Below, one piece after another: positions 27,090-36,153 of a stretch of 64,000 nt of DNA. The number at the start of each line of letters is the position of its first letter. Position 1 is the first letter of the stretch. Below the pieces are notes generated by a model. It did not search any database. It worked only from the letters and a program-made list of their open reading frames with translations, and had not been told where the DNA came from. Origin of the DNA: an uncultured Prevotella sp. (GTDB taxonomy: Bacteria; Bacteroidota; Bacteroidia; Bacteroidales; Bacteroidaceae); the NCBI GenBank assembly GCA_900540885.1, contig UQHJ01000003.1, forward strand, positions 1 through 64,000, in the 5' to 3' direction. Position numbers and translations under genes: made by a program.

Positions 27090-29681
27090 ATGTTTAATTT
27101 ATTTGATCGGATGAAGCTTCCTTTTCGTAAGAATAAGGAGTTTCTTTCGGCACTATACGATATATTAGGCTTCTACCCTCATGATATCGAGATCTACCGC
27201 ATAGCCTTCTCTCACAAGTCGTTGGCCTATCAAATGGCCAGAGACAGTAAGGGGGGAAAAGCTGGTGCGGCAGGTAAGGATCGTAAAGGGGCAAGTCGCG
27301 ACCGTCGCGACCGCAAGCCACATAGCGAGAATACGCAAAAGCCACTCAATAACGAACGCTTAGAATACTTAGGAGACGCAGTGCTTGAAACGGTGGTCAG
27401 CGATATTTTATTCCGCCACTATCCTAACAAGCGAGAGGGCTTCCTTACTTCAACGCGTTCGAAGATAGTACAACGTGAGGCACTCAATCGCTTAGCCAGT
27501 GAGATGGGACTTGAAAAACTCATACTTGCTGCCGAGGGCACACGTATGAGCCATACCAACATTGGTGGTAATGCGTTTGAAGCCTTGATGGGCGCTATCT
27601 ATCTTGATCGCGGATTTAAGTATTGTCATTGGTTTATAACCAATCGCGTGGTAGGTCAGTACGTCGACCTCGACACAGTGGCCCAAAAAGAGGTGAACTT
27701 TAAGAGTAAACTCTTAGAGTGGAGTCAAAAGAATCACATTAACATCAACTTTAAGGATAGCTGTGCGGGCGATGAGAAAGGATTTCGCACGGTTATCACC
27801 CTCGAGGGCTTAACCATTGCTCGTGGGGTAGGGCGCTCAAAGAAGGAAAGCCAACAAGAGGCTTCGAAGGAGGCCCTTACGCGTATGCGCCACGAACCTA
27901 ATACGTATGATAGCATCTTCCGCGCAAAGGAAAAGCGCACAGCTATGGAGGCTGAAGAGTCCTTTGCACTGCCTAAGATAGACGAGATAGAAGAGTCGCT
28001 TACGGTGGTAGACGGTAAGGTGACAAAGAAAGGCAAGAAGAAGGACAAAGCTGCAGCTCCCGTGTTAGAAGAGCGCAAGAGCAATGGAGCAAAGTCTGCC
28101 GCTAAGGCTGCTTCTGACGAGGCTTATGATGCCGCCTACGATGCTTCTGCTGCGTATGAGGTGATTGATACGCCACCCGCTGAAGAGGTAGTAACGGAGG
28201 CTTTCTGTGAAGAGAAGGGACTTCCTGCTCCCCCACAAGAGGACGAACTGAAAGAGGCTGACGATAAACTTCGTAAGAAGCGTACACGCAACCGTGGTCC
28301 TAAGACCTTAGGCGATGCCGTAAAGGGAATTGATAAGGGAACTACTACGGCTGAGGAAAAAGCTGAAAAGCGTGAGGCCGAACGTTTAGCTGAGGTGGAA
28401 CGCCAACGCGCTAAGGCTGAACGCAAACGCCAAGAGGCTGAGAAGGCTAAAGCGAAGGCGGAAGCGGAACTGCAGCGCAAGCAAGCAGAAGAAGCAAAGG
28501 CGGAAGCCGAACGTAAGGCTCGTCAAAAGGCAGAAAGTAAAGCCAAAGCCGAAAAGGCACGTCAGGAGGCTGAACAGTTGGCTCGTGAGCAAGAAGAACT
28601 CTTGGCGCAAGCTGAAGCAGCTCTCTTGGAGCAACCTGTGGCTACTGAGTCAGTAGACGAGGCTCAGCCTGAGGAGGCGGAAAAGGTTTCACCCGTGGAG
28701 AAACAAAAGCAATCGGTTGCAAGTGAAGTCGCGACCCAATCTGCGGTAACGACAGAAGACACGGACGACGAACCTCTCGAAACGTTGACGGCTGTGCCCG
28801 TATTTGCTGACGAGGAGGCGAGCGAAACGAACCTTAAGGTAGAATTGGACTTGCCTGCGGCTTCAGAGGATACATCAGGCGCTCCTGACGTTAACTCGAA
28901 CATTGAAATAAGTACTTTGATGCAAGCGCTTTCGGTACATGCCCAAGAGGTTGCTCCAGAGTCAAAGGCGGAAGAACAGGTAGCAGAGGAGACAACATCT
29001 ACCCCTGAAAGGGCAATCGCTGCTCCTAAGACAGAAGAGGAACTGCCCGTTGAAACGCTCACTGCTGCAGAAGAAGACTTGCTAAAGGCTGAAGTAGCCG
29101 ACGAGATAGTGGCTGAGGCCAACGAAGAGGCCGAATTAGCCGATGAGACTTTAACCGTGATAGCTGAAGAGGCTGCAGCTCAAGACGCTACTGACTTTAT
29201 TATCAAGGAGGATCTAAAGCCTTTGGAGGAAGAAACGGCAGAACAAACAGAGGCTGCATCAGACCTTCACTCACTTGGTATAGCAGAAACAGAAGCAGTG
29301 CATAAAGTAGCTGATGAAGTTACTTCAAAAACGGACGTCACTCCAGAGCGTCCTATCACGTTCGATACCCTTGTGTTTGGTACGGAACATGACAACTTGG
29401 GTGTAATGGCCGATGAAGAAGTGGCTCCTTTAGAAGAGACCGCAGCTCCACGTAAGCGCAATAACAATCATCGTCGCCGTCGTGGCAACGGTGGTAATAA
29501 GAAGCCTCGTGAGAATGGTCAGTCATCAGCGGTTAGCGAAAAGCCATCTGATGCTGTTCCTAATACAGACGCGTCTCGTCCCAACGAGGCTGCTAAGAAA
29601 CGCAAAAATAATCATCATCGTCGCCGTGGAGGTAAGAAGGGGAGTAATCCCACTGCTCCTGCAGCCCCTGTGACTGAATAA
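27090..29681 (+). CDS. rnc: Ribonuclease III with a very long acidic and Arg-rich C-terminal extension
   Basis: An endonuclease for double-stranded RNA in rRNA and mRNA processing. From the start at 27090 (MFNLFDRMKLPF) the product has 863 residues, against about 230-350 usually. The catalytic signature NNERLEYLGDAVLE is at about 87-100, after a basic insertion (about 55-80, rich in Lys, Arg, Asp). The dsRNA-binding domain follows at about 203-275 (FKSKLLEWSQ ... GVGRSKKESQQEASKEAL). Beyond about residue 300 comes a low-complexity tail: a Lys/Glu/Ala coiled-coil-like stretch (about 400-520), a long acidic Ala/Glu/Thr-rich stretch (520-785), and two Arg/Asn/His-rich patches (RKRNNNHRRRRG and KKRKNNHHRRRGG) at the end. 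The tail resembles scaffold regions of RNA-degradation enzymes in composition only. An upstream ATG at 27054 lies in the repeat array and is unlikely. Confidence 0.93.
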   Translation: MFNLFDRMKLPFRKNKEFLSALYDILGFYPHDIEIYRIAFSHKSLAYQMARDSKGGKAGAAGKDRKGASRDRRDRKPHSENTQKPLNNERLEYLGDAVLETVVSDILFRHYPNKREGFLTSTRSKIVQREALNRLASEMGLEKLILAAEGTRMSHTNIGGNAFEALMGAIYLDRGFKYCHWFITNRVVGQYVDLDTVAQKEVNFKSKLLEWSQKNHININFKDSCAGDEKGFRTVITLEGLTIARGVGRSKKESQQEASKEALTRMRHEPNTYDSIFRAKEKRTAMEAEESFALPKIDEIEESLTVVDGKVTKKGKKKDKAAAPVLEERKSNGAKSAAKAASDEAYDAAYDASAAYEVIDTPPAEEVVTEAFCEEKGLPAPPQEDELKEADDKLRKKRTRNRGPKTLGDAVKGIDKGTTTAEEKAEKREAERLAEVERQRAKAERKRQEAEKAKAKAEAELQRKQAEEAKAEAERKARQKAESKAKAEKARQEAEQLAREQEELLAQAEAALLEQPVATESVDEAQPEEAEKVSPVEKQKQSVASEVATQSAVTTEDTDDEPLETLTAVPVFADEEASETNLKVELDLPAASEDTSGAPDVNSNIEISTLMQALSVHAQEVAPESKAEEQVAEETTSTPERAIAAPKTEEELPVETLTAAEEDLLKAEVADEIVAEANEEAELADETLTVIAEEAAAQDATDFIIKEDLKPLEEETAEQTEAASDLHSLGIAETEAVHKVADEVTSKTDVTPERPITFDTLVFGTEHDNLGVMADEEVAPLEETAAPRKRNNNHRRRRGNGGNKKPRENGQSSAVSEKPSDAVPNTDASRPNEAAKKRKNNHHRRRGGKKGSNPTAPAAPVTE

Positions 29682-29690
29682 GTTTGATAA

Positions 29691-29738
29691 AAAAGAAGAC
29701 TCATCACAAAATCAATTTGTGGTGAGTCTTCTTTTTTT
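29691..29738 (+). terminator. Intrinsic terminator of rnc
   Basis: A long stem (aagaagactcatcacaaa with tttgtggtgagtcttctt) and a short loop are followed by a run of T residues, nine bases after the rnc stop. Confidence 0.92.
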
Positions 29739-29828
29739 AGTGAGTGTGGCAAATTGCGATTGCTTATGTAATAAAGAAAGAGGAGAATACTACTGACGTA
29801 ATATTCTCCTCTCATGTTCAATTATTCG

Positions 29829-29902
29829 TGACTCCGCAGGGATTCAAACCCTGGACCTTCAGAACCGGAATCTGACGCTCTATTCAGCTAAGCTACGGAG
29901 CC
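29829..29902 (-). tRNA. tRNA-Arg (anticodon CCG)
   Basis: The minus strand folds into a full cloverleaf. The acceptor stem GGCTCCG pairs with CGGAGTC (one G-T pair). The D arm, an anticodon stem TCAGA/TCTGA with loop TTCCGGT, and a T arm CAGGG-TTTGAAT-CCCTG follow. The anticodon at positions 34-36 is CCG, reading CGG codons. The discriminator base is A and no CCA is encoded. Confidence 0.95.
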
Positions 29903-30053
29903 TTGTGAAAACAATTTGTTCTAAAATGAACAATGCAAAGGTAAGGATATTTTTTCGTATGACAACAAAAGCAATAGCAATTTTGATAAACTGGAGCCTC
30001 TCCCGCTAACCCTTTCCCCGGCTGGGGAGGGGGTAGGGGAGAAGCCCCAGTTT

Positions 30054-30316
30054 AAGTAGGTGTTCAAAATTAGTTTATATTAATCATGTTTCGAATTAGT
30101 CGATATGCCTTGGCGCATTCTTTCGCCCAGAAACATAGGTTTCATCGGTCACGTAGCCCGCTACGCTCCCTCTTCAACCTATGTTTCTGAACCTTTTCGT
30201 TAAGCCAGATGAGCAAAAGAAAGCTTGCTTTCATTTTGCCATGGCGAGAAAAGGTGCGCGAAAGCGAACGAAATACTGCACCAATTCATATCAACTAATT
30301 TTTAACACCTACTTAT
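30054..30316. repeat. Long inverted repeat (F) between the tRNA and CHAT genes
   Basis: The outer arms aagtaggtgttcaaaattag and its near-complement before 30316 pair over about 27 bp. An inner stem pairs cagaaacataggtt with aacctatgtttctg. The centre has gtagcccgctac. No open frame or RNA gene is recognised. A CT-rich hairpin (about 29997-30050) like the one at 16907 precedes it. Confidence 0.75.
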
Positions 30317-30325
30317 CAAAATCTA

Positions 30326-33300
30326 TCAATCTTGACTATCGAGCATGATGAAGGCAGCCCAACAAGAGGGAGAGCTGAATGAAGGGTGCTGACGCAGCTC
30401 ATTCTGTGCACGACGGAAAGCCTCGTGCTTGGGAAGTCCTTCAGAGAGGTGAGCGTAGAAAGAAGTCATCATCTGTTCCGTAGCGGCATCGTTCACACTC
30501 CAAAGGCTCATCACCAAGGTTTTAGCCCCTGCCTTCTTAAAGGCACGCTGCAGACCGAATACGCCATCTTCTTTTACCTCACCCACACCAGTCTTACAAG
30601 CTGAAAGCACTACGAGGTCGAGCTGACGGAAGTCAAGCAAAGAGATTTCGCGTGCGGTAAGAATGCCATCTTCGAGTTCGCGAGGGAAGTTGGGCGTTTT
30701 GAGTGCTGTCGTAGCTCCCGCAAGCAGCAGACCGGCGTAACTCATACTTTGGTCTTCTCCACCCGACTCTTGAAGTATGGCACGTGCTGTCGACGAATGT
30801 TTCATATCGTCAGGCGTAAAATAGAAGCCGTGCGTAGCAATGTGGAGCAACGAAAAGTCTTGTCCACCGAGGGCTTTGAAGGACTCTTCAGTGGCATAGT
30901 CATCTGTACGCATAAGCGTGGTCACATTGTTTTGCATAAGTATCTCACCTATCGTTTCGGCCTCCACCTTTGTGCCTGGCAAATAGTGGAACCCCGCACG
31001 CGTAAGCATTTGGTCAGCCTCGTCGGTGAGGGCCAAATCAACGTCCTCAACGTCGGTGATATAGTCCATTGCTTGCTGCCACTCATGTGTGTTGTGAAGC
31101 GTTTGCAGCGTAGTGAGGTCGGTTTCGTAATTGATACCGCCATAGATAGCAGCCTTGGTGATAGGTCGCGCTTCGTGCGTAAGGCCCGCCGTAGCCGTTG
31201 ATGATAGACGGTAGCAATTGTAACGGTCGGACACGCAGCAAGAGTCGGTAAGTGGCAGATACTCTATGGCCAATTGATAAAGCAGTCCACAAGGTGAGAA
31301 ATAAATATTCTTTACGTCTGGGCATGCCCTCAAAATAGGCGCCCACACGAGATTAGTAAGTCGCTTGTCTGCATACACTTGGTTAATGTCGCGCTGTGCA
31401 CGCATAACAGAGGTAAAGTTACCATGCGTATAATTCAGTGTGTCGAGTTGGCTTTGACTGAAGAGCATCTTCATAAGTGGAACGTCCCACCCCTTGCGCA
31501 GAAGTAAGGCTACATAAGTAGTGCCTCGGTTAGCCATTTCGAAATTGACAAACTCAATGGCTACATCTTTATCACCCAACTGGCTGGCCACGGTCTTATA
31601 GTCCACTTTCAAATTGCTCATAAAGTCGCCATAAGCCTTACACCCCTTTACGAGTTGTTTCTCCAAAGATTCGGCCTCAGCTTCTGCTGCCTTTACTCGT
31701 TCAGCACGCTCTGCCACGGGCAACTGGTAACAGGCGTCAATTTCCTTACGCAAAAGGTCGAGACGATTGTACTTTTCGAGCATCACAGAGTCCTTCACCT
31801 GCGCCAGCAGTTTATGAAAGTTCACCTCAGAATTGAGCAATAGTCCCGTCGTAAACAATTTGGCGTTGTAAGCATCGGCTATCAAACGCGGCTCTTGATC
31901 GTTGGTGTAAGCAAAACTTGGGGCAACGCGATAGAGGTAGCTCTTGGTGTTCCAGAACTTCTCACGTTCAACGGCTGTTTGGTGGGAGAAGTTTTTACGT
32001 ATCACATCTGTCTGAAGTTCAAGCGCACGACTGTAATTGTCGCACACATCGGCAGAGTGGCCGCCCTCTAAATTGTAAAAGCTGGCTAAGTTGTAATACA
32101 ATGAAGCATTGTCGGGGTGTGATTCTCCTAATGCCGCCTGTAACGTTTGCAGCGACTTTTGCGAAAGGCGTACCGCTTGATCGTAATCGTTGCGCAAAGA
32201 GCTATAAAGCGCTAAATTGCCCAACGTCTTGGCATAAACCGACGTGGCAGTATCGTTTAATGCCACGTAACAATCAATGGCCTTTGCTCCATAGACGTAA
32301 GCACTGTCGTAGTCGTTGGTGTAATAGTAGACGATAGACAATACGTTATAGGCTTGTGCGCGGTAATGACTCATGTCTTTAGACTCAAGAATACGAACCG
32401 CCGAGAGAGCATAATTCTTGGCTGTAGCATAGTCCTTCAGACTCGTGGTATAGTAAGCTAATTGGGTAATAGAATTGCCCATCATGAGTGTGTCGCGTCG
32501 ATTGGTAAAGACTTGCAAGGCACGATTTTCCATTTCAACAGCTCGCTCAAATTTGCCATTCATTGCCAATGTATTGGCTTCTCGGCTCATGGCTTGCGCA
32601 TAACGAGGGTCAGAGAGGGTAGTAGAGTCGGTGATTTGTTGCGCCAACTGCCCAACTTCTTCAGCTTTTTCATAATTACCCATGCGACTATAGGCTGACG
32701 ATAGTTCACTGTGGCACCGCACATAGTCGGGGTGGGACTCACCTACTAGCTCGCGCAGCAGGGGTAACTCTTCGTTGAGCAAGGCAAGGCATTCTTCATT
32801 CTTCTCGAGTTGGGCATTGAACGAGGCCATATTGCCCAACAAACGTGTATATCCCAACTGGCGTGTAGCATTCATGCGCTGATAGATAGAGCGCGCCAGA
32901 TTAGCATATTCGAGTGCCTTTTCGTAATTGCGCACATTAGCCAATCGCACGGCCAGATTGCTGAGCATTGCTGCATTATCAAACGATAGCTCACCATAAC
33001 GCTTCTTGCCTAAGTTGACCGCTTTCTTGCCATACTCATTTGATTTCATATAGCTACCCACCTGTGCGTAATAGACGACTAACGAATTGAGGGCATTGGC
33101 ATAATTGACACTCCCTTTGGGTATATGTTTGATTGCTTCTTCGCCCAACTTTACAGCTCGTTGAAAGTCTCCTTCGTCACCACGTGATGAAAGGAATGAG
33201 GCCATATTGCTCAATGAGACGGCATAGTACTTATTCTTCTCACCATACGACTCGCGCAATATCTTTAATGCCTCGTCAGACTTACGAATGGCTTCATCAT

Positions 33301-33682
33301 AATTGCCCTTATAAGAATAGAAGAGCGAAAGTTCATTGAGGGCTACGGCTATGTGTTGCAGTTCACAGTCAGTAGCTTGTCGACGTAGGTCAACAGCCTT
33401 TTGTTCTAACGCAATGGCAGCATCGTAATTTAAGGCCCGTGCGGCACAATGCGCACGAAGGTCTAACATACGTGTATAAGGATAGCTTTTAATTTTGTCA
33501 GTAAGTTCGCGTTCACACACTAAGCAATAAAGGTTGGCCAAGCTATCCGCCTCAGCCCAACGCTGTTTGTTAAATGCCTTCTCAGCATCAAAGTAATAGT
33601 CGTTGACGTGCTTTACTTCTTGCGCCCATAGAAGTGAGCATGATGACAAGACGAAGGATAATAGGAGGATCAATCGTCGCAT
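30326..33682 (-). CDS. TPR-CHAT protein (caspase-like peptidase domain)
   Basis: An 1118-residue protein with an export signal (about 1-20), some 15 TPR-like repeats (about 30-560; NALNSLVVYYAQVGSYMKSNEY, TLGNLALYSSLRNDYDQAV), a helical linker and a C-terminal CHAT domain (about 780-1115). CHAT is a caspase/separase-related cysteine peptidase fold. The catalytic pair is present: His951 in LLHIATHGFYF and Cys1029 in VVLSACKTGVGEV. The signal contains LSSC at residues 12-15, a possible lipobox, so it may be either a lipoprotein or periplasmic. It lies downstream of FecR-like, CHASE2 and OmpA genes on the same strand, separated by a terminator and a giant inverted repeat. It may be the protease effector of that set. 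Peptidase activity is predicted from the dyad; the substrate is unknown. Confidence 0.9.
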   Translation of the reverse strand: MRRLILLLSFVLSSCSLLWAQEVKHVNDYYFDAEKAFNKQRWAEADSLANLYCLVCERELTDKIKSYPYTRMLDLRAHCAARALNYDAAIALEQKAVDLRRQATDCELQHIAVALNELSLFYSYKGNYDEAIRKSDEALKILRESYGEKNKYYAVSLSNMASFLSSRGDEGDFQRAVKLGEEAIKHIPKGSVNYANALNSLVVYYAQVGSYMKSNEYGKKAVNLGKKRYGELSFDNAAMLSNLAVRLANVRNYEKALEYANLARSIYQRMNATRQLGYTRLLGNMASFNAQLEKNEECLALLNEELPLLRELVGESHPDYVRCHSELSSAYSRMGNYEKAEEVGQLAQQITDSTTLSDPRYAQAMSREANTLAMNGKFERAVEMENRALQVFTNRRDTLMMGNSITQLAYYTTSLKDYATAKNYALSAVRILESKDMSHYRAQAYNVLSIVYYYTNDYDSAYVYGAKAIDCYVALNDTATSVYAKTLGNLALYSSLRNDYDQAVRLSQKSLQTLQAALGESHPDNASLYYNLASFYNLEGGHSADVCDNYSRALELQTDVIRKNFSHQTAVEREKFWNTKSYLYRVAPSFAYTNDQEPRLIADAYNAKLFTTGLLLNSEVNFHKLLAQVKDSVMLEKYNRLDLLRKEIDACYQLPVAERAERVKAAEAEAESLEKQLVKGCKAYGDFMSNLKVDYKTVASQLGDKDVAIEFVNFEMANRGTTYVALLLRKGWDVPLMKMLFSQSQLDTLNYTHGNFTSVMRAQRDINQVYADKRLTNLVWAPILRACPDVKNIYFSPCGLLYQLAIEYLPLTDSCCVSDRYNCYRLSSTATAGLTHEARPITKAAIYGGINYETDLTTLQTLHNTHEWQQAMDYITDVEDVDLALTDEADQMLTRAGFHYLPGTKVEAETIGEILMQNNVTTLMRTDDYATEESFKALGGQDFSLLHIATHGFYFTPDDMKHSSTARAILQESGGEDQSMSYAGLLLAGATTALKTPNFPRELEDGILTAREISLLDFRQLDLVVLSACKTGVGEVKEDGVFGLQRAFKKAGAKTLVMSLWSVNDAATEQMMTSFYAHLSEGLPKHEAFRRAQNELRQHPSFSSPSCWAAFIMLDSQD

Positions 33683-33715
33683 GATTTTAGGTTGTTAGTT
33701 TGAGGTCAAGAGGTT

Positions 33716-34162
33716 AGACGATTATAAGGTTACTGAAGTTTCGGATTTAGCAAGGGCGGGCTGAAAGCCCAATGGAGCACATAGCCCAGGGCAAGCGAAG
33801 CGACACCCTGGGTGATCCCACAACAAATAATATTGACGCGCCCTGAAAGGGCAAAAGCATTAACCCTTTATATTGTTATTCTTGCTTGATAGCTGATTTA
33901 GCAGTTTTAAAGTGGAACGCCGTATGTATATTTTGTTCAATACTTGCGCCATGTCTTAAAGCTTTTGCCCTTACAGGGCGCGACTGCTCCAACACGCGAT
34001 ACCCAGGGTGTCGCTTCGCTTGCCCTGGGCTATGTGCTGTTGCCCTTTCAGGGCGCATCATCGGCTGCGGCTCAGCAATTCAAGCAAGCTTGATTGCATT
34101 CGCCTTGCACGATGATTCAGCCCGCCCTTGCTAAATCCGAAACTTCAGTAACCTTATAGTCT
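33716..34162. repeat. Giant nested inverted repeat (G) before the CHAT gene
   Basis: Perfect 40-bp outer arms (33725-33764 and 34117-34156, containing ctgaagtttcggatttagc and its complement) enclose perfect 32-bp arms (33782-33813 and 34001-34032, containing gggcaagcgaagcgacaccc). Further pairs around gcgccctgaaagggc lie inside. The right arm ends next to the FecR-like gene terminator, and the left arm is 33 nt from the CHAT start. No promoter could be recognised on the CHAT side. Confidence 0.88.
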
Positions 34163-34177
34163 TAAAACATAAAACGA

Positions 34178-34209
34178 AGAAAAAATAGGGGGCGAAACTG
34201 CCCCCTATT
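34178..34209 (-). terminator. Intrinsic terminator of the FecR-like gene
   Basis: On the minus strand the stem aatagggggc / gccccctatt with loop AGTTTC is followed by a T-tract (plus-strand A-tract at 34178-34185). It should end the OmpA-CHASE2-FecR transcript before the CHAT gene. Confidence 0.85.
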
Positions 34210-34217
34210 GCTAACTT

Positions 34218-34673
34218 TTAACGATTTTCTTCTACAACTATAGTAGAATCAGTGACTGTAGAGTCCATTTCAACATCACGATAAGCACTGGCAGTACGGT
34301 CCATATAGCAAGTGCGCGTTTCGATAACGCCCTTGCCCGACATTTGTCCAATCAAATAGCGAAGATATTGCTTTGAGAGGTTCTTCATAGAACAACGGGT
34401 GTTGTCGGCTATGAGTTTTGACACAGTGCCACTGTAGGGCTTATTAATGGTAAAGAGTTTGCTATTGCCCTTATCGAGCAAAATGAGTTTGCCCGTAGCT
34501 GGTACGATTACATTATCTGAAGCGTGAATGTCCTGACGCAACTTTAAAGGGATAGACTTCTTATTATTCATCATGCGCACATCACCACGCACAGAGAATA
34601 CGGCATAAGTTTGAGCCTGTGCAGAGAGAGCAAAGGCAAGCGATAGAAATAAAATAGATAAGACGTGTTTCAT
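34218..34673 (-). CDS. Small secreted FecR-like protein
   Basis: A 151-residue exported protein with a clear signal peptide (residues 1-20, cut after AQA). The next 60 residues (FSVRGDVRMMNNKKSIPLKLRQDIHASDNVIVPATGKLILLD) follow the order of conserved positions in the FecR domain: a V-x-G-x-V strand, then PL..., then a strand with an accessible turn, then KLILLD. FecR domains are periplasmic signal-transfer modules, here without the transmembrane anchor and sigma-factor partner. It is 66 bp downstream of the CHASE2 gene and so probably cotranscribed with it. The similarity was judged by eye; a general SH3-like secreted protein is the alternative. Confidence 0.6.
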   Translation of the reverse strand: MKHVLSILFLSLAFALSAQAQTYAVFSVRGDVRMMNNKKSIPLKLRQDIHASDNVIVPATGKLILLDKGNSKLFTINKPYSGTVSKLIADNTRCSMKNLSKQYLRYLIGQMSGKGVIETRTCYMDRTASAYRDVEMDSTVTDSTIVVEENR

Positions 34674-34739
34674 ATTGTATGCTATAGGGTTATAGAATAG
34701 AGCGTATTGCCTTTAGGCCTATCTGAATGATAGCTCTAT

Positions 34740-36062
34740 TTATGAGTTGTTAGACGATGGGGTAAGCACATCATTATCGGTCACATTGACATCTGCTACA
34801 TCAGTCGAACCACTATCAACGCGCAATTCCTCATTATCATGAGAAGCGGTCTTTGCCTCTGGAGCTACATAATATAAGGAACTTTTGAGCCACTTGAAGC
34901 GGTCGTGGTGTTTGAGACAGAGCGTCTTAACAAAGGCTGAATAAAGACCACGCGACTCGGCTACCAAAACGACCGGTGCAAATATCCAGGTCATGGCCAA
35001 ATAGATGTTGCACTTTACGTACAAGATAAAGCCCAACCAAGCTAAAAGACCCAACCAAGAGAAGGTGATAATACGCAGGAAGAGGAAGGAACCTGATAGG
35101 AAGATACTCACTGTATCGGTACGGCGTGCTACTAAACGAACAGCTCCATATTGTATAAACTGTGTCAAATAGCAGAAGATGAAAGCTAATATTATGAGCC
35201 ATACTTCACTCACAACATGAATGTCGCGTTGTGAGAGCAGCGTTTGCAGCGAGAAGGCTTGCACCTCAAGGCCAGGCATCTTACCCAAGGGAGTATAGTG
35301 CATGTCTTCTTCCTCATTGACGGTACCCAAGAGAACGATGTGGTCACGTATGAGGTCGGCCTTCTGAGCAATGCTGTCATAGCGCACCACAGGAAAACGC
35401 GTTGGCACGTAATTTATCATACGATCTTCTGGCTCTTTCACGCTACTGGGGAGTGTGTCGTTGATAGCTGACATGTAGAGCATGGCGGGCAACGAATAGA
35501 CTTCCATCTCCTTCGTGCGACGCGATATGCTAAACTGACGCACGCTGCCATTCGTACCATTGCTCAACACATTGGTGTAACCTTCGATTAAAGGTACATC
35601 GTTGATGAAGAAAGAGTGGAGCGAAGAGGTAAATGTCTTGGAAGGCGCATTATAGTCAAGAAGCTTAAAAGCTGTAACCGTCTCGGAAGAGCAGTCTGAG
35701 AGCGCATTGACCAAACTATCATTGCCTATAGAGTCGTCCTTTAGTCCTTCGAATATAATGTCAAGTCCTAAGGCTTTGGGATGCTGCTTGTTCACCTCTT
35801 CGATGGTCTGCGCTATCTGCCCACGCTTGTGGAGGTCGGTGATGTCGACAAGGGTAATAACCTCACTCTTCTCAGGTTCATCGCCTGTCCAAAGGATATG
35901 ATAATAAAGGTCGGACATCGAAAAGTCCTTAATAGCGCGCGCCACCGGACTTAAGAAGGATATATTCATCGAGACGAAATAGAACAGGCTGAGAATCATC
36001 ACTGCCAGCACCGAGATGATTAGGTGATCACGATGAAATAAAATTCGTAGAAAATGCTTCAC
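34740..36062 (-). CDS. CHASE2 domain membrane sensor
   Basis: A 440-residue membrane protein: one membrane segment at about 13-33, an extracytoplasmic CHASE2 domain at about 40-280 (EVITLVDITDLHKRGQIAQTIEEVNKQHPKALGLDIIFEG is the characteristic start; DHIVLLGTVNEEEDMHYTPLGKMPG the end), then about three membrane segments (285-375) and a short cytoplasmic tail. CHASE2 usually feeds an attached kinase, cyclase or CHAT domain; here no output domain is attached. The tail has only about 65 polar residues. Its partner is probably encoded nearby, with the CHAT protein and FecR-like protein the candidates. It follows the OmpA-family gene across a hairpin. Confidence 0.88.
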   Translation of the reverse strand: MKHFLRILFHRDHLIISVLAVMILSLFYFVSMNISFLSPVARAIKDFSMSDLYYHILWTGDEPEKSEVITLVDITDLHKRGQIAQTIEEVNKQHPKALGLDIIFEGLKDDSIGNDSLVNALSDCSSETVTAFKLLDYNAPSKTFTSSLHSFFINDVPLIEGYTNVLSNGTNGSVRQFSISRRTKEMEVYSLPAMLYMSAINDTLPSSVKEPEDRMINYVPTRFPVVRYDSIAQKADLIRDHIVLLGTVNEEEDMHYTPLGKMPGLEVQAFSLQTLLSQRDIHVVSEVWLIILAFIFCYLTQFIQYGAVRLVARRTDTVSIFLSGSFLFLRIITFSWLGLLAWLGFILYVKCNIYLAMTWIFAPVVLVAESRGLYSAFVKTLCLKHHDRFKWLKSSLYYVAPEAKTASHDNEELRVDSGSTDVADVNVTDNDVLTPSSNNS

Positions 36063-36078
36063 ACTGGTGGAGGATAAA

Positions 36079-36136
36079 GAAGGTTATTGTCGAAACATAG
36101 TACCTATATTAAGGGGAGACCTCGACAATAACCTTC
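36079..36136. terminator. Hairpin between the OmpA-family and CHASE2 genes
   Basis: Perfect 15-bp arms (gaaggttattgtcga / tcgacaataaccttc) enclose a 28-nt loop. There is no T-tract, so it is more likely an attenuator or mRNA-stability element than a full terminator. Confidence 0.6.
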
Positions 36137-36153
36137 AACTTTTATGATACGGA

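Noticed and set aside
33876..34134. Overlapping frames within the giant inverted repeat before the CHAT gene
   Set aside because: Both strands give similar frames because of the palindrome; no protein family is seen.
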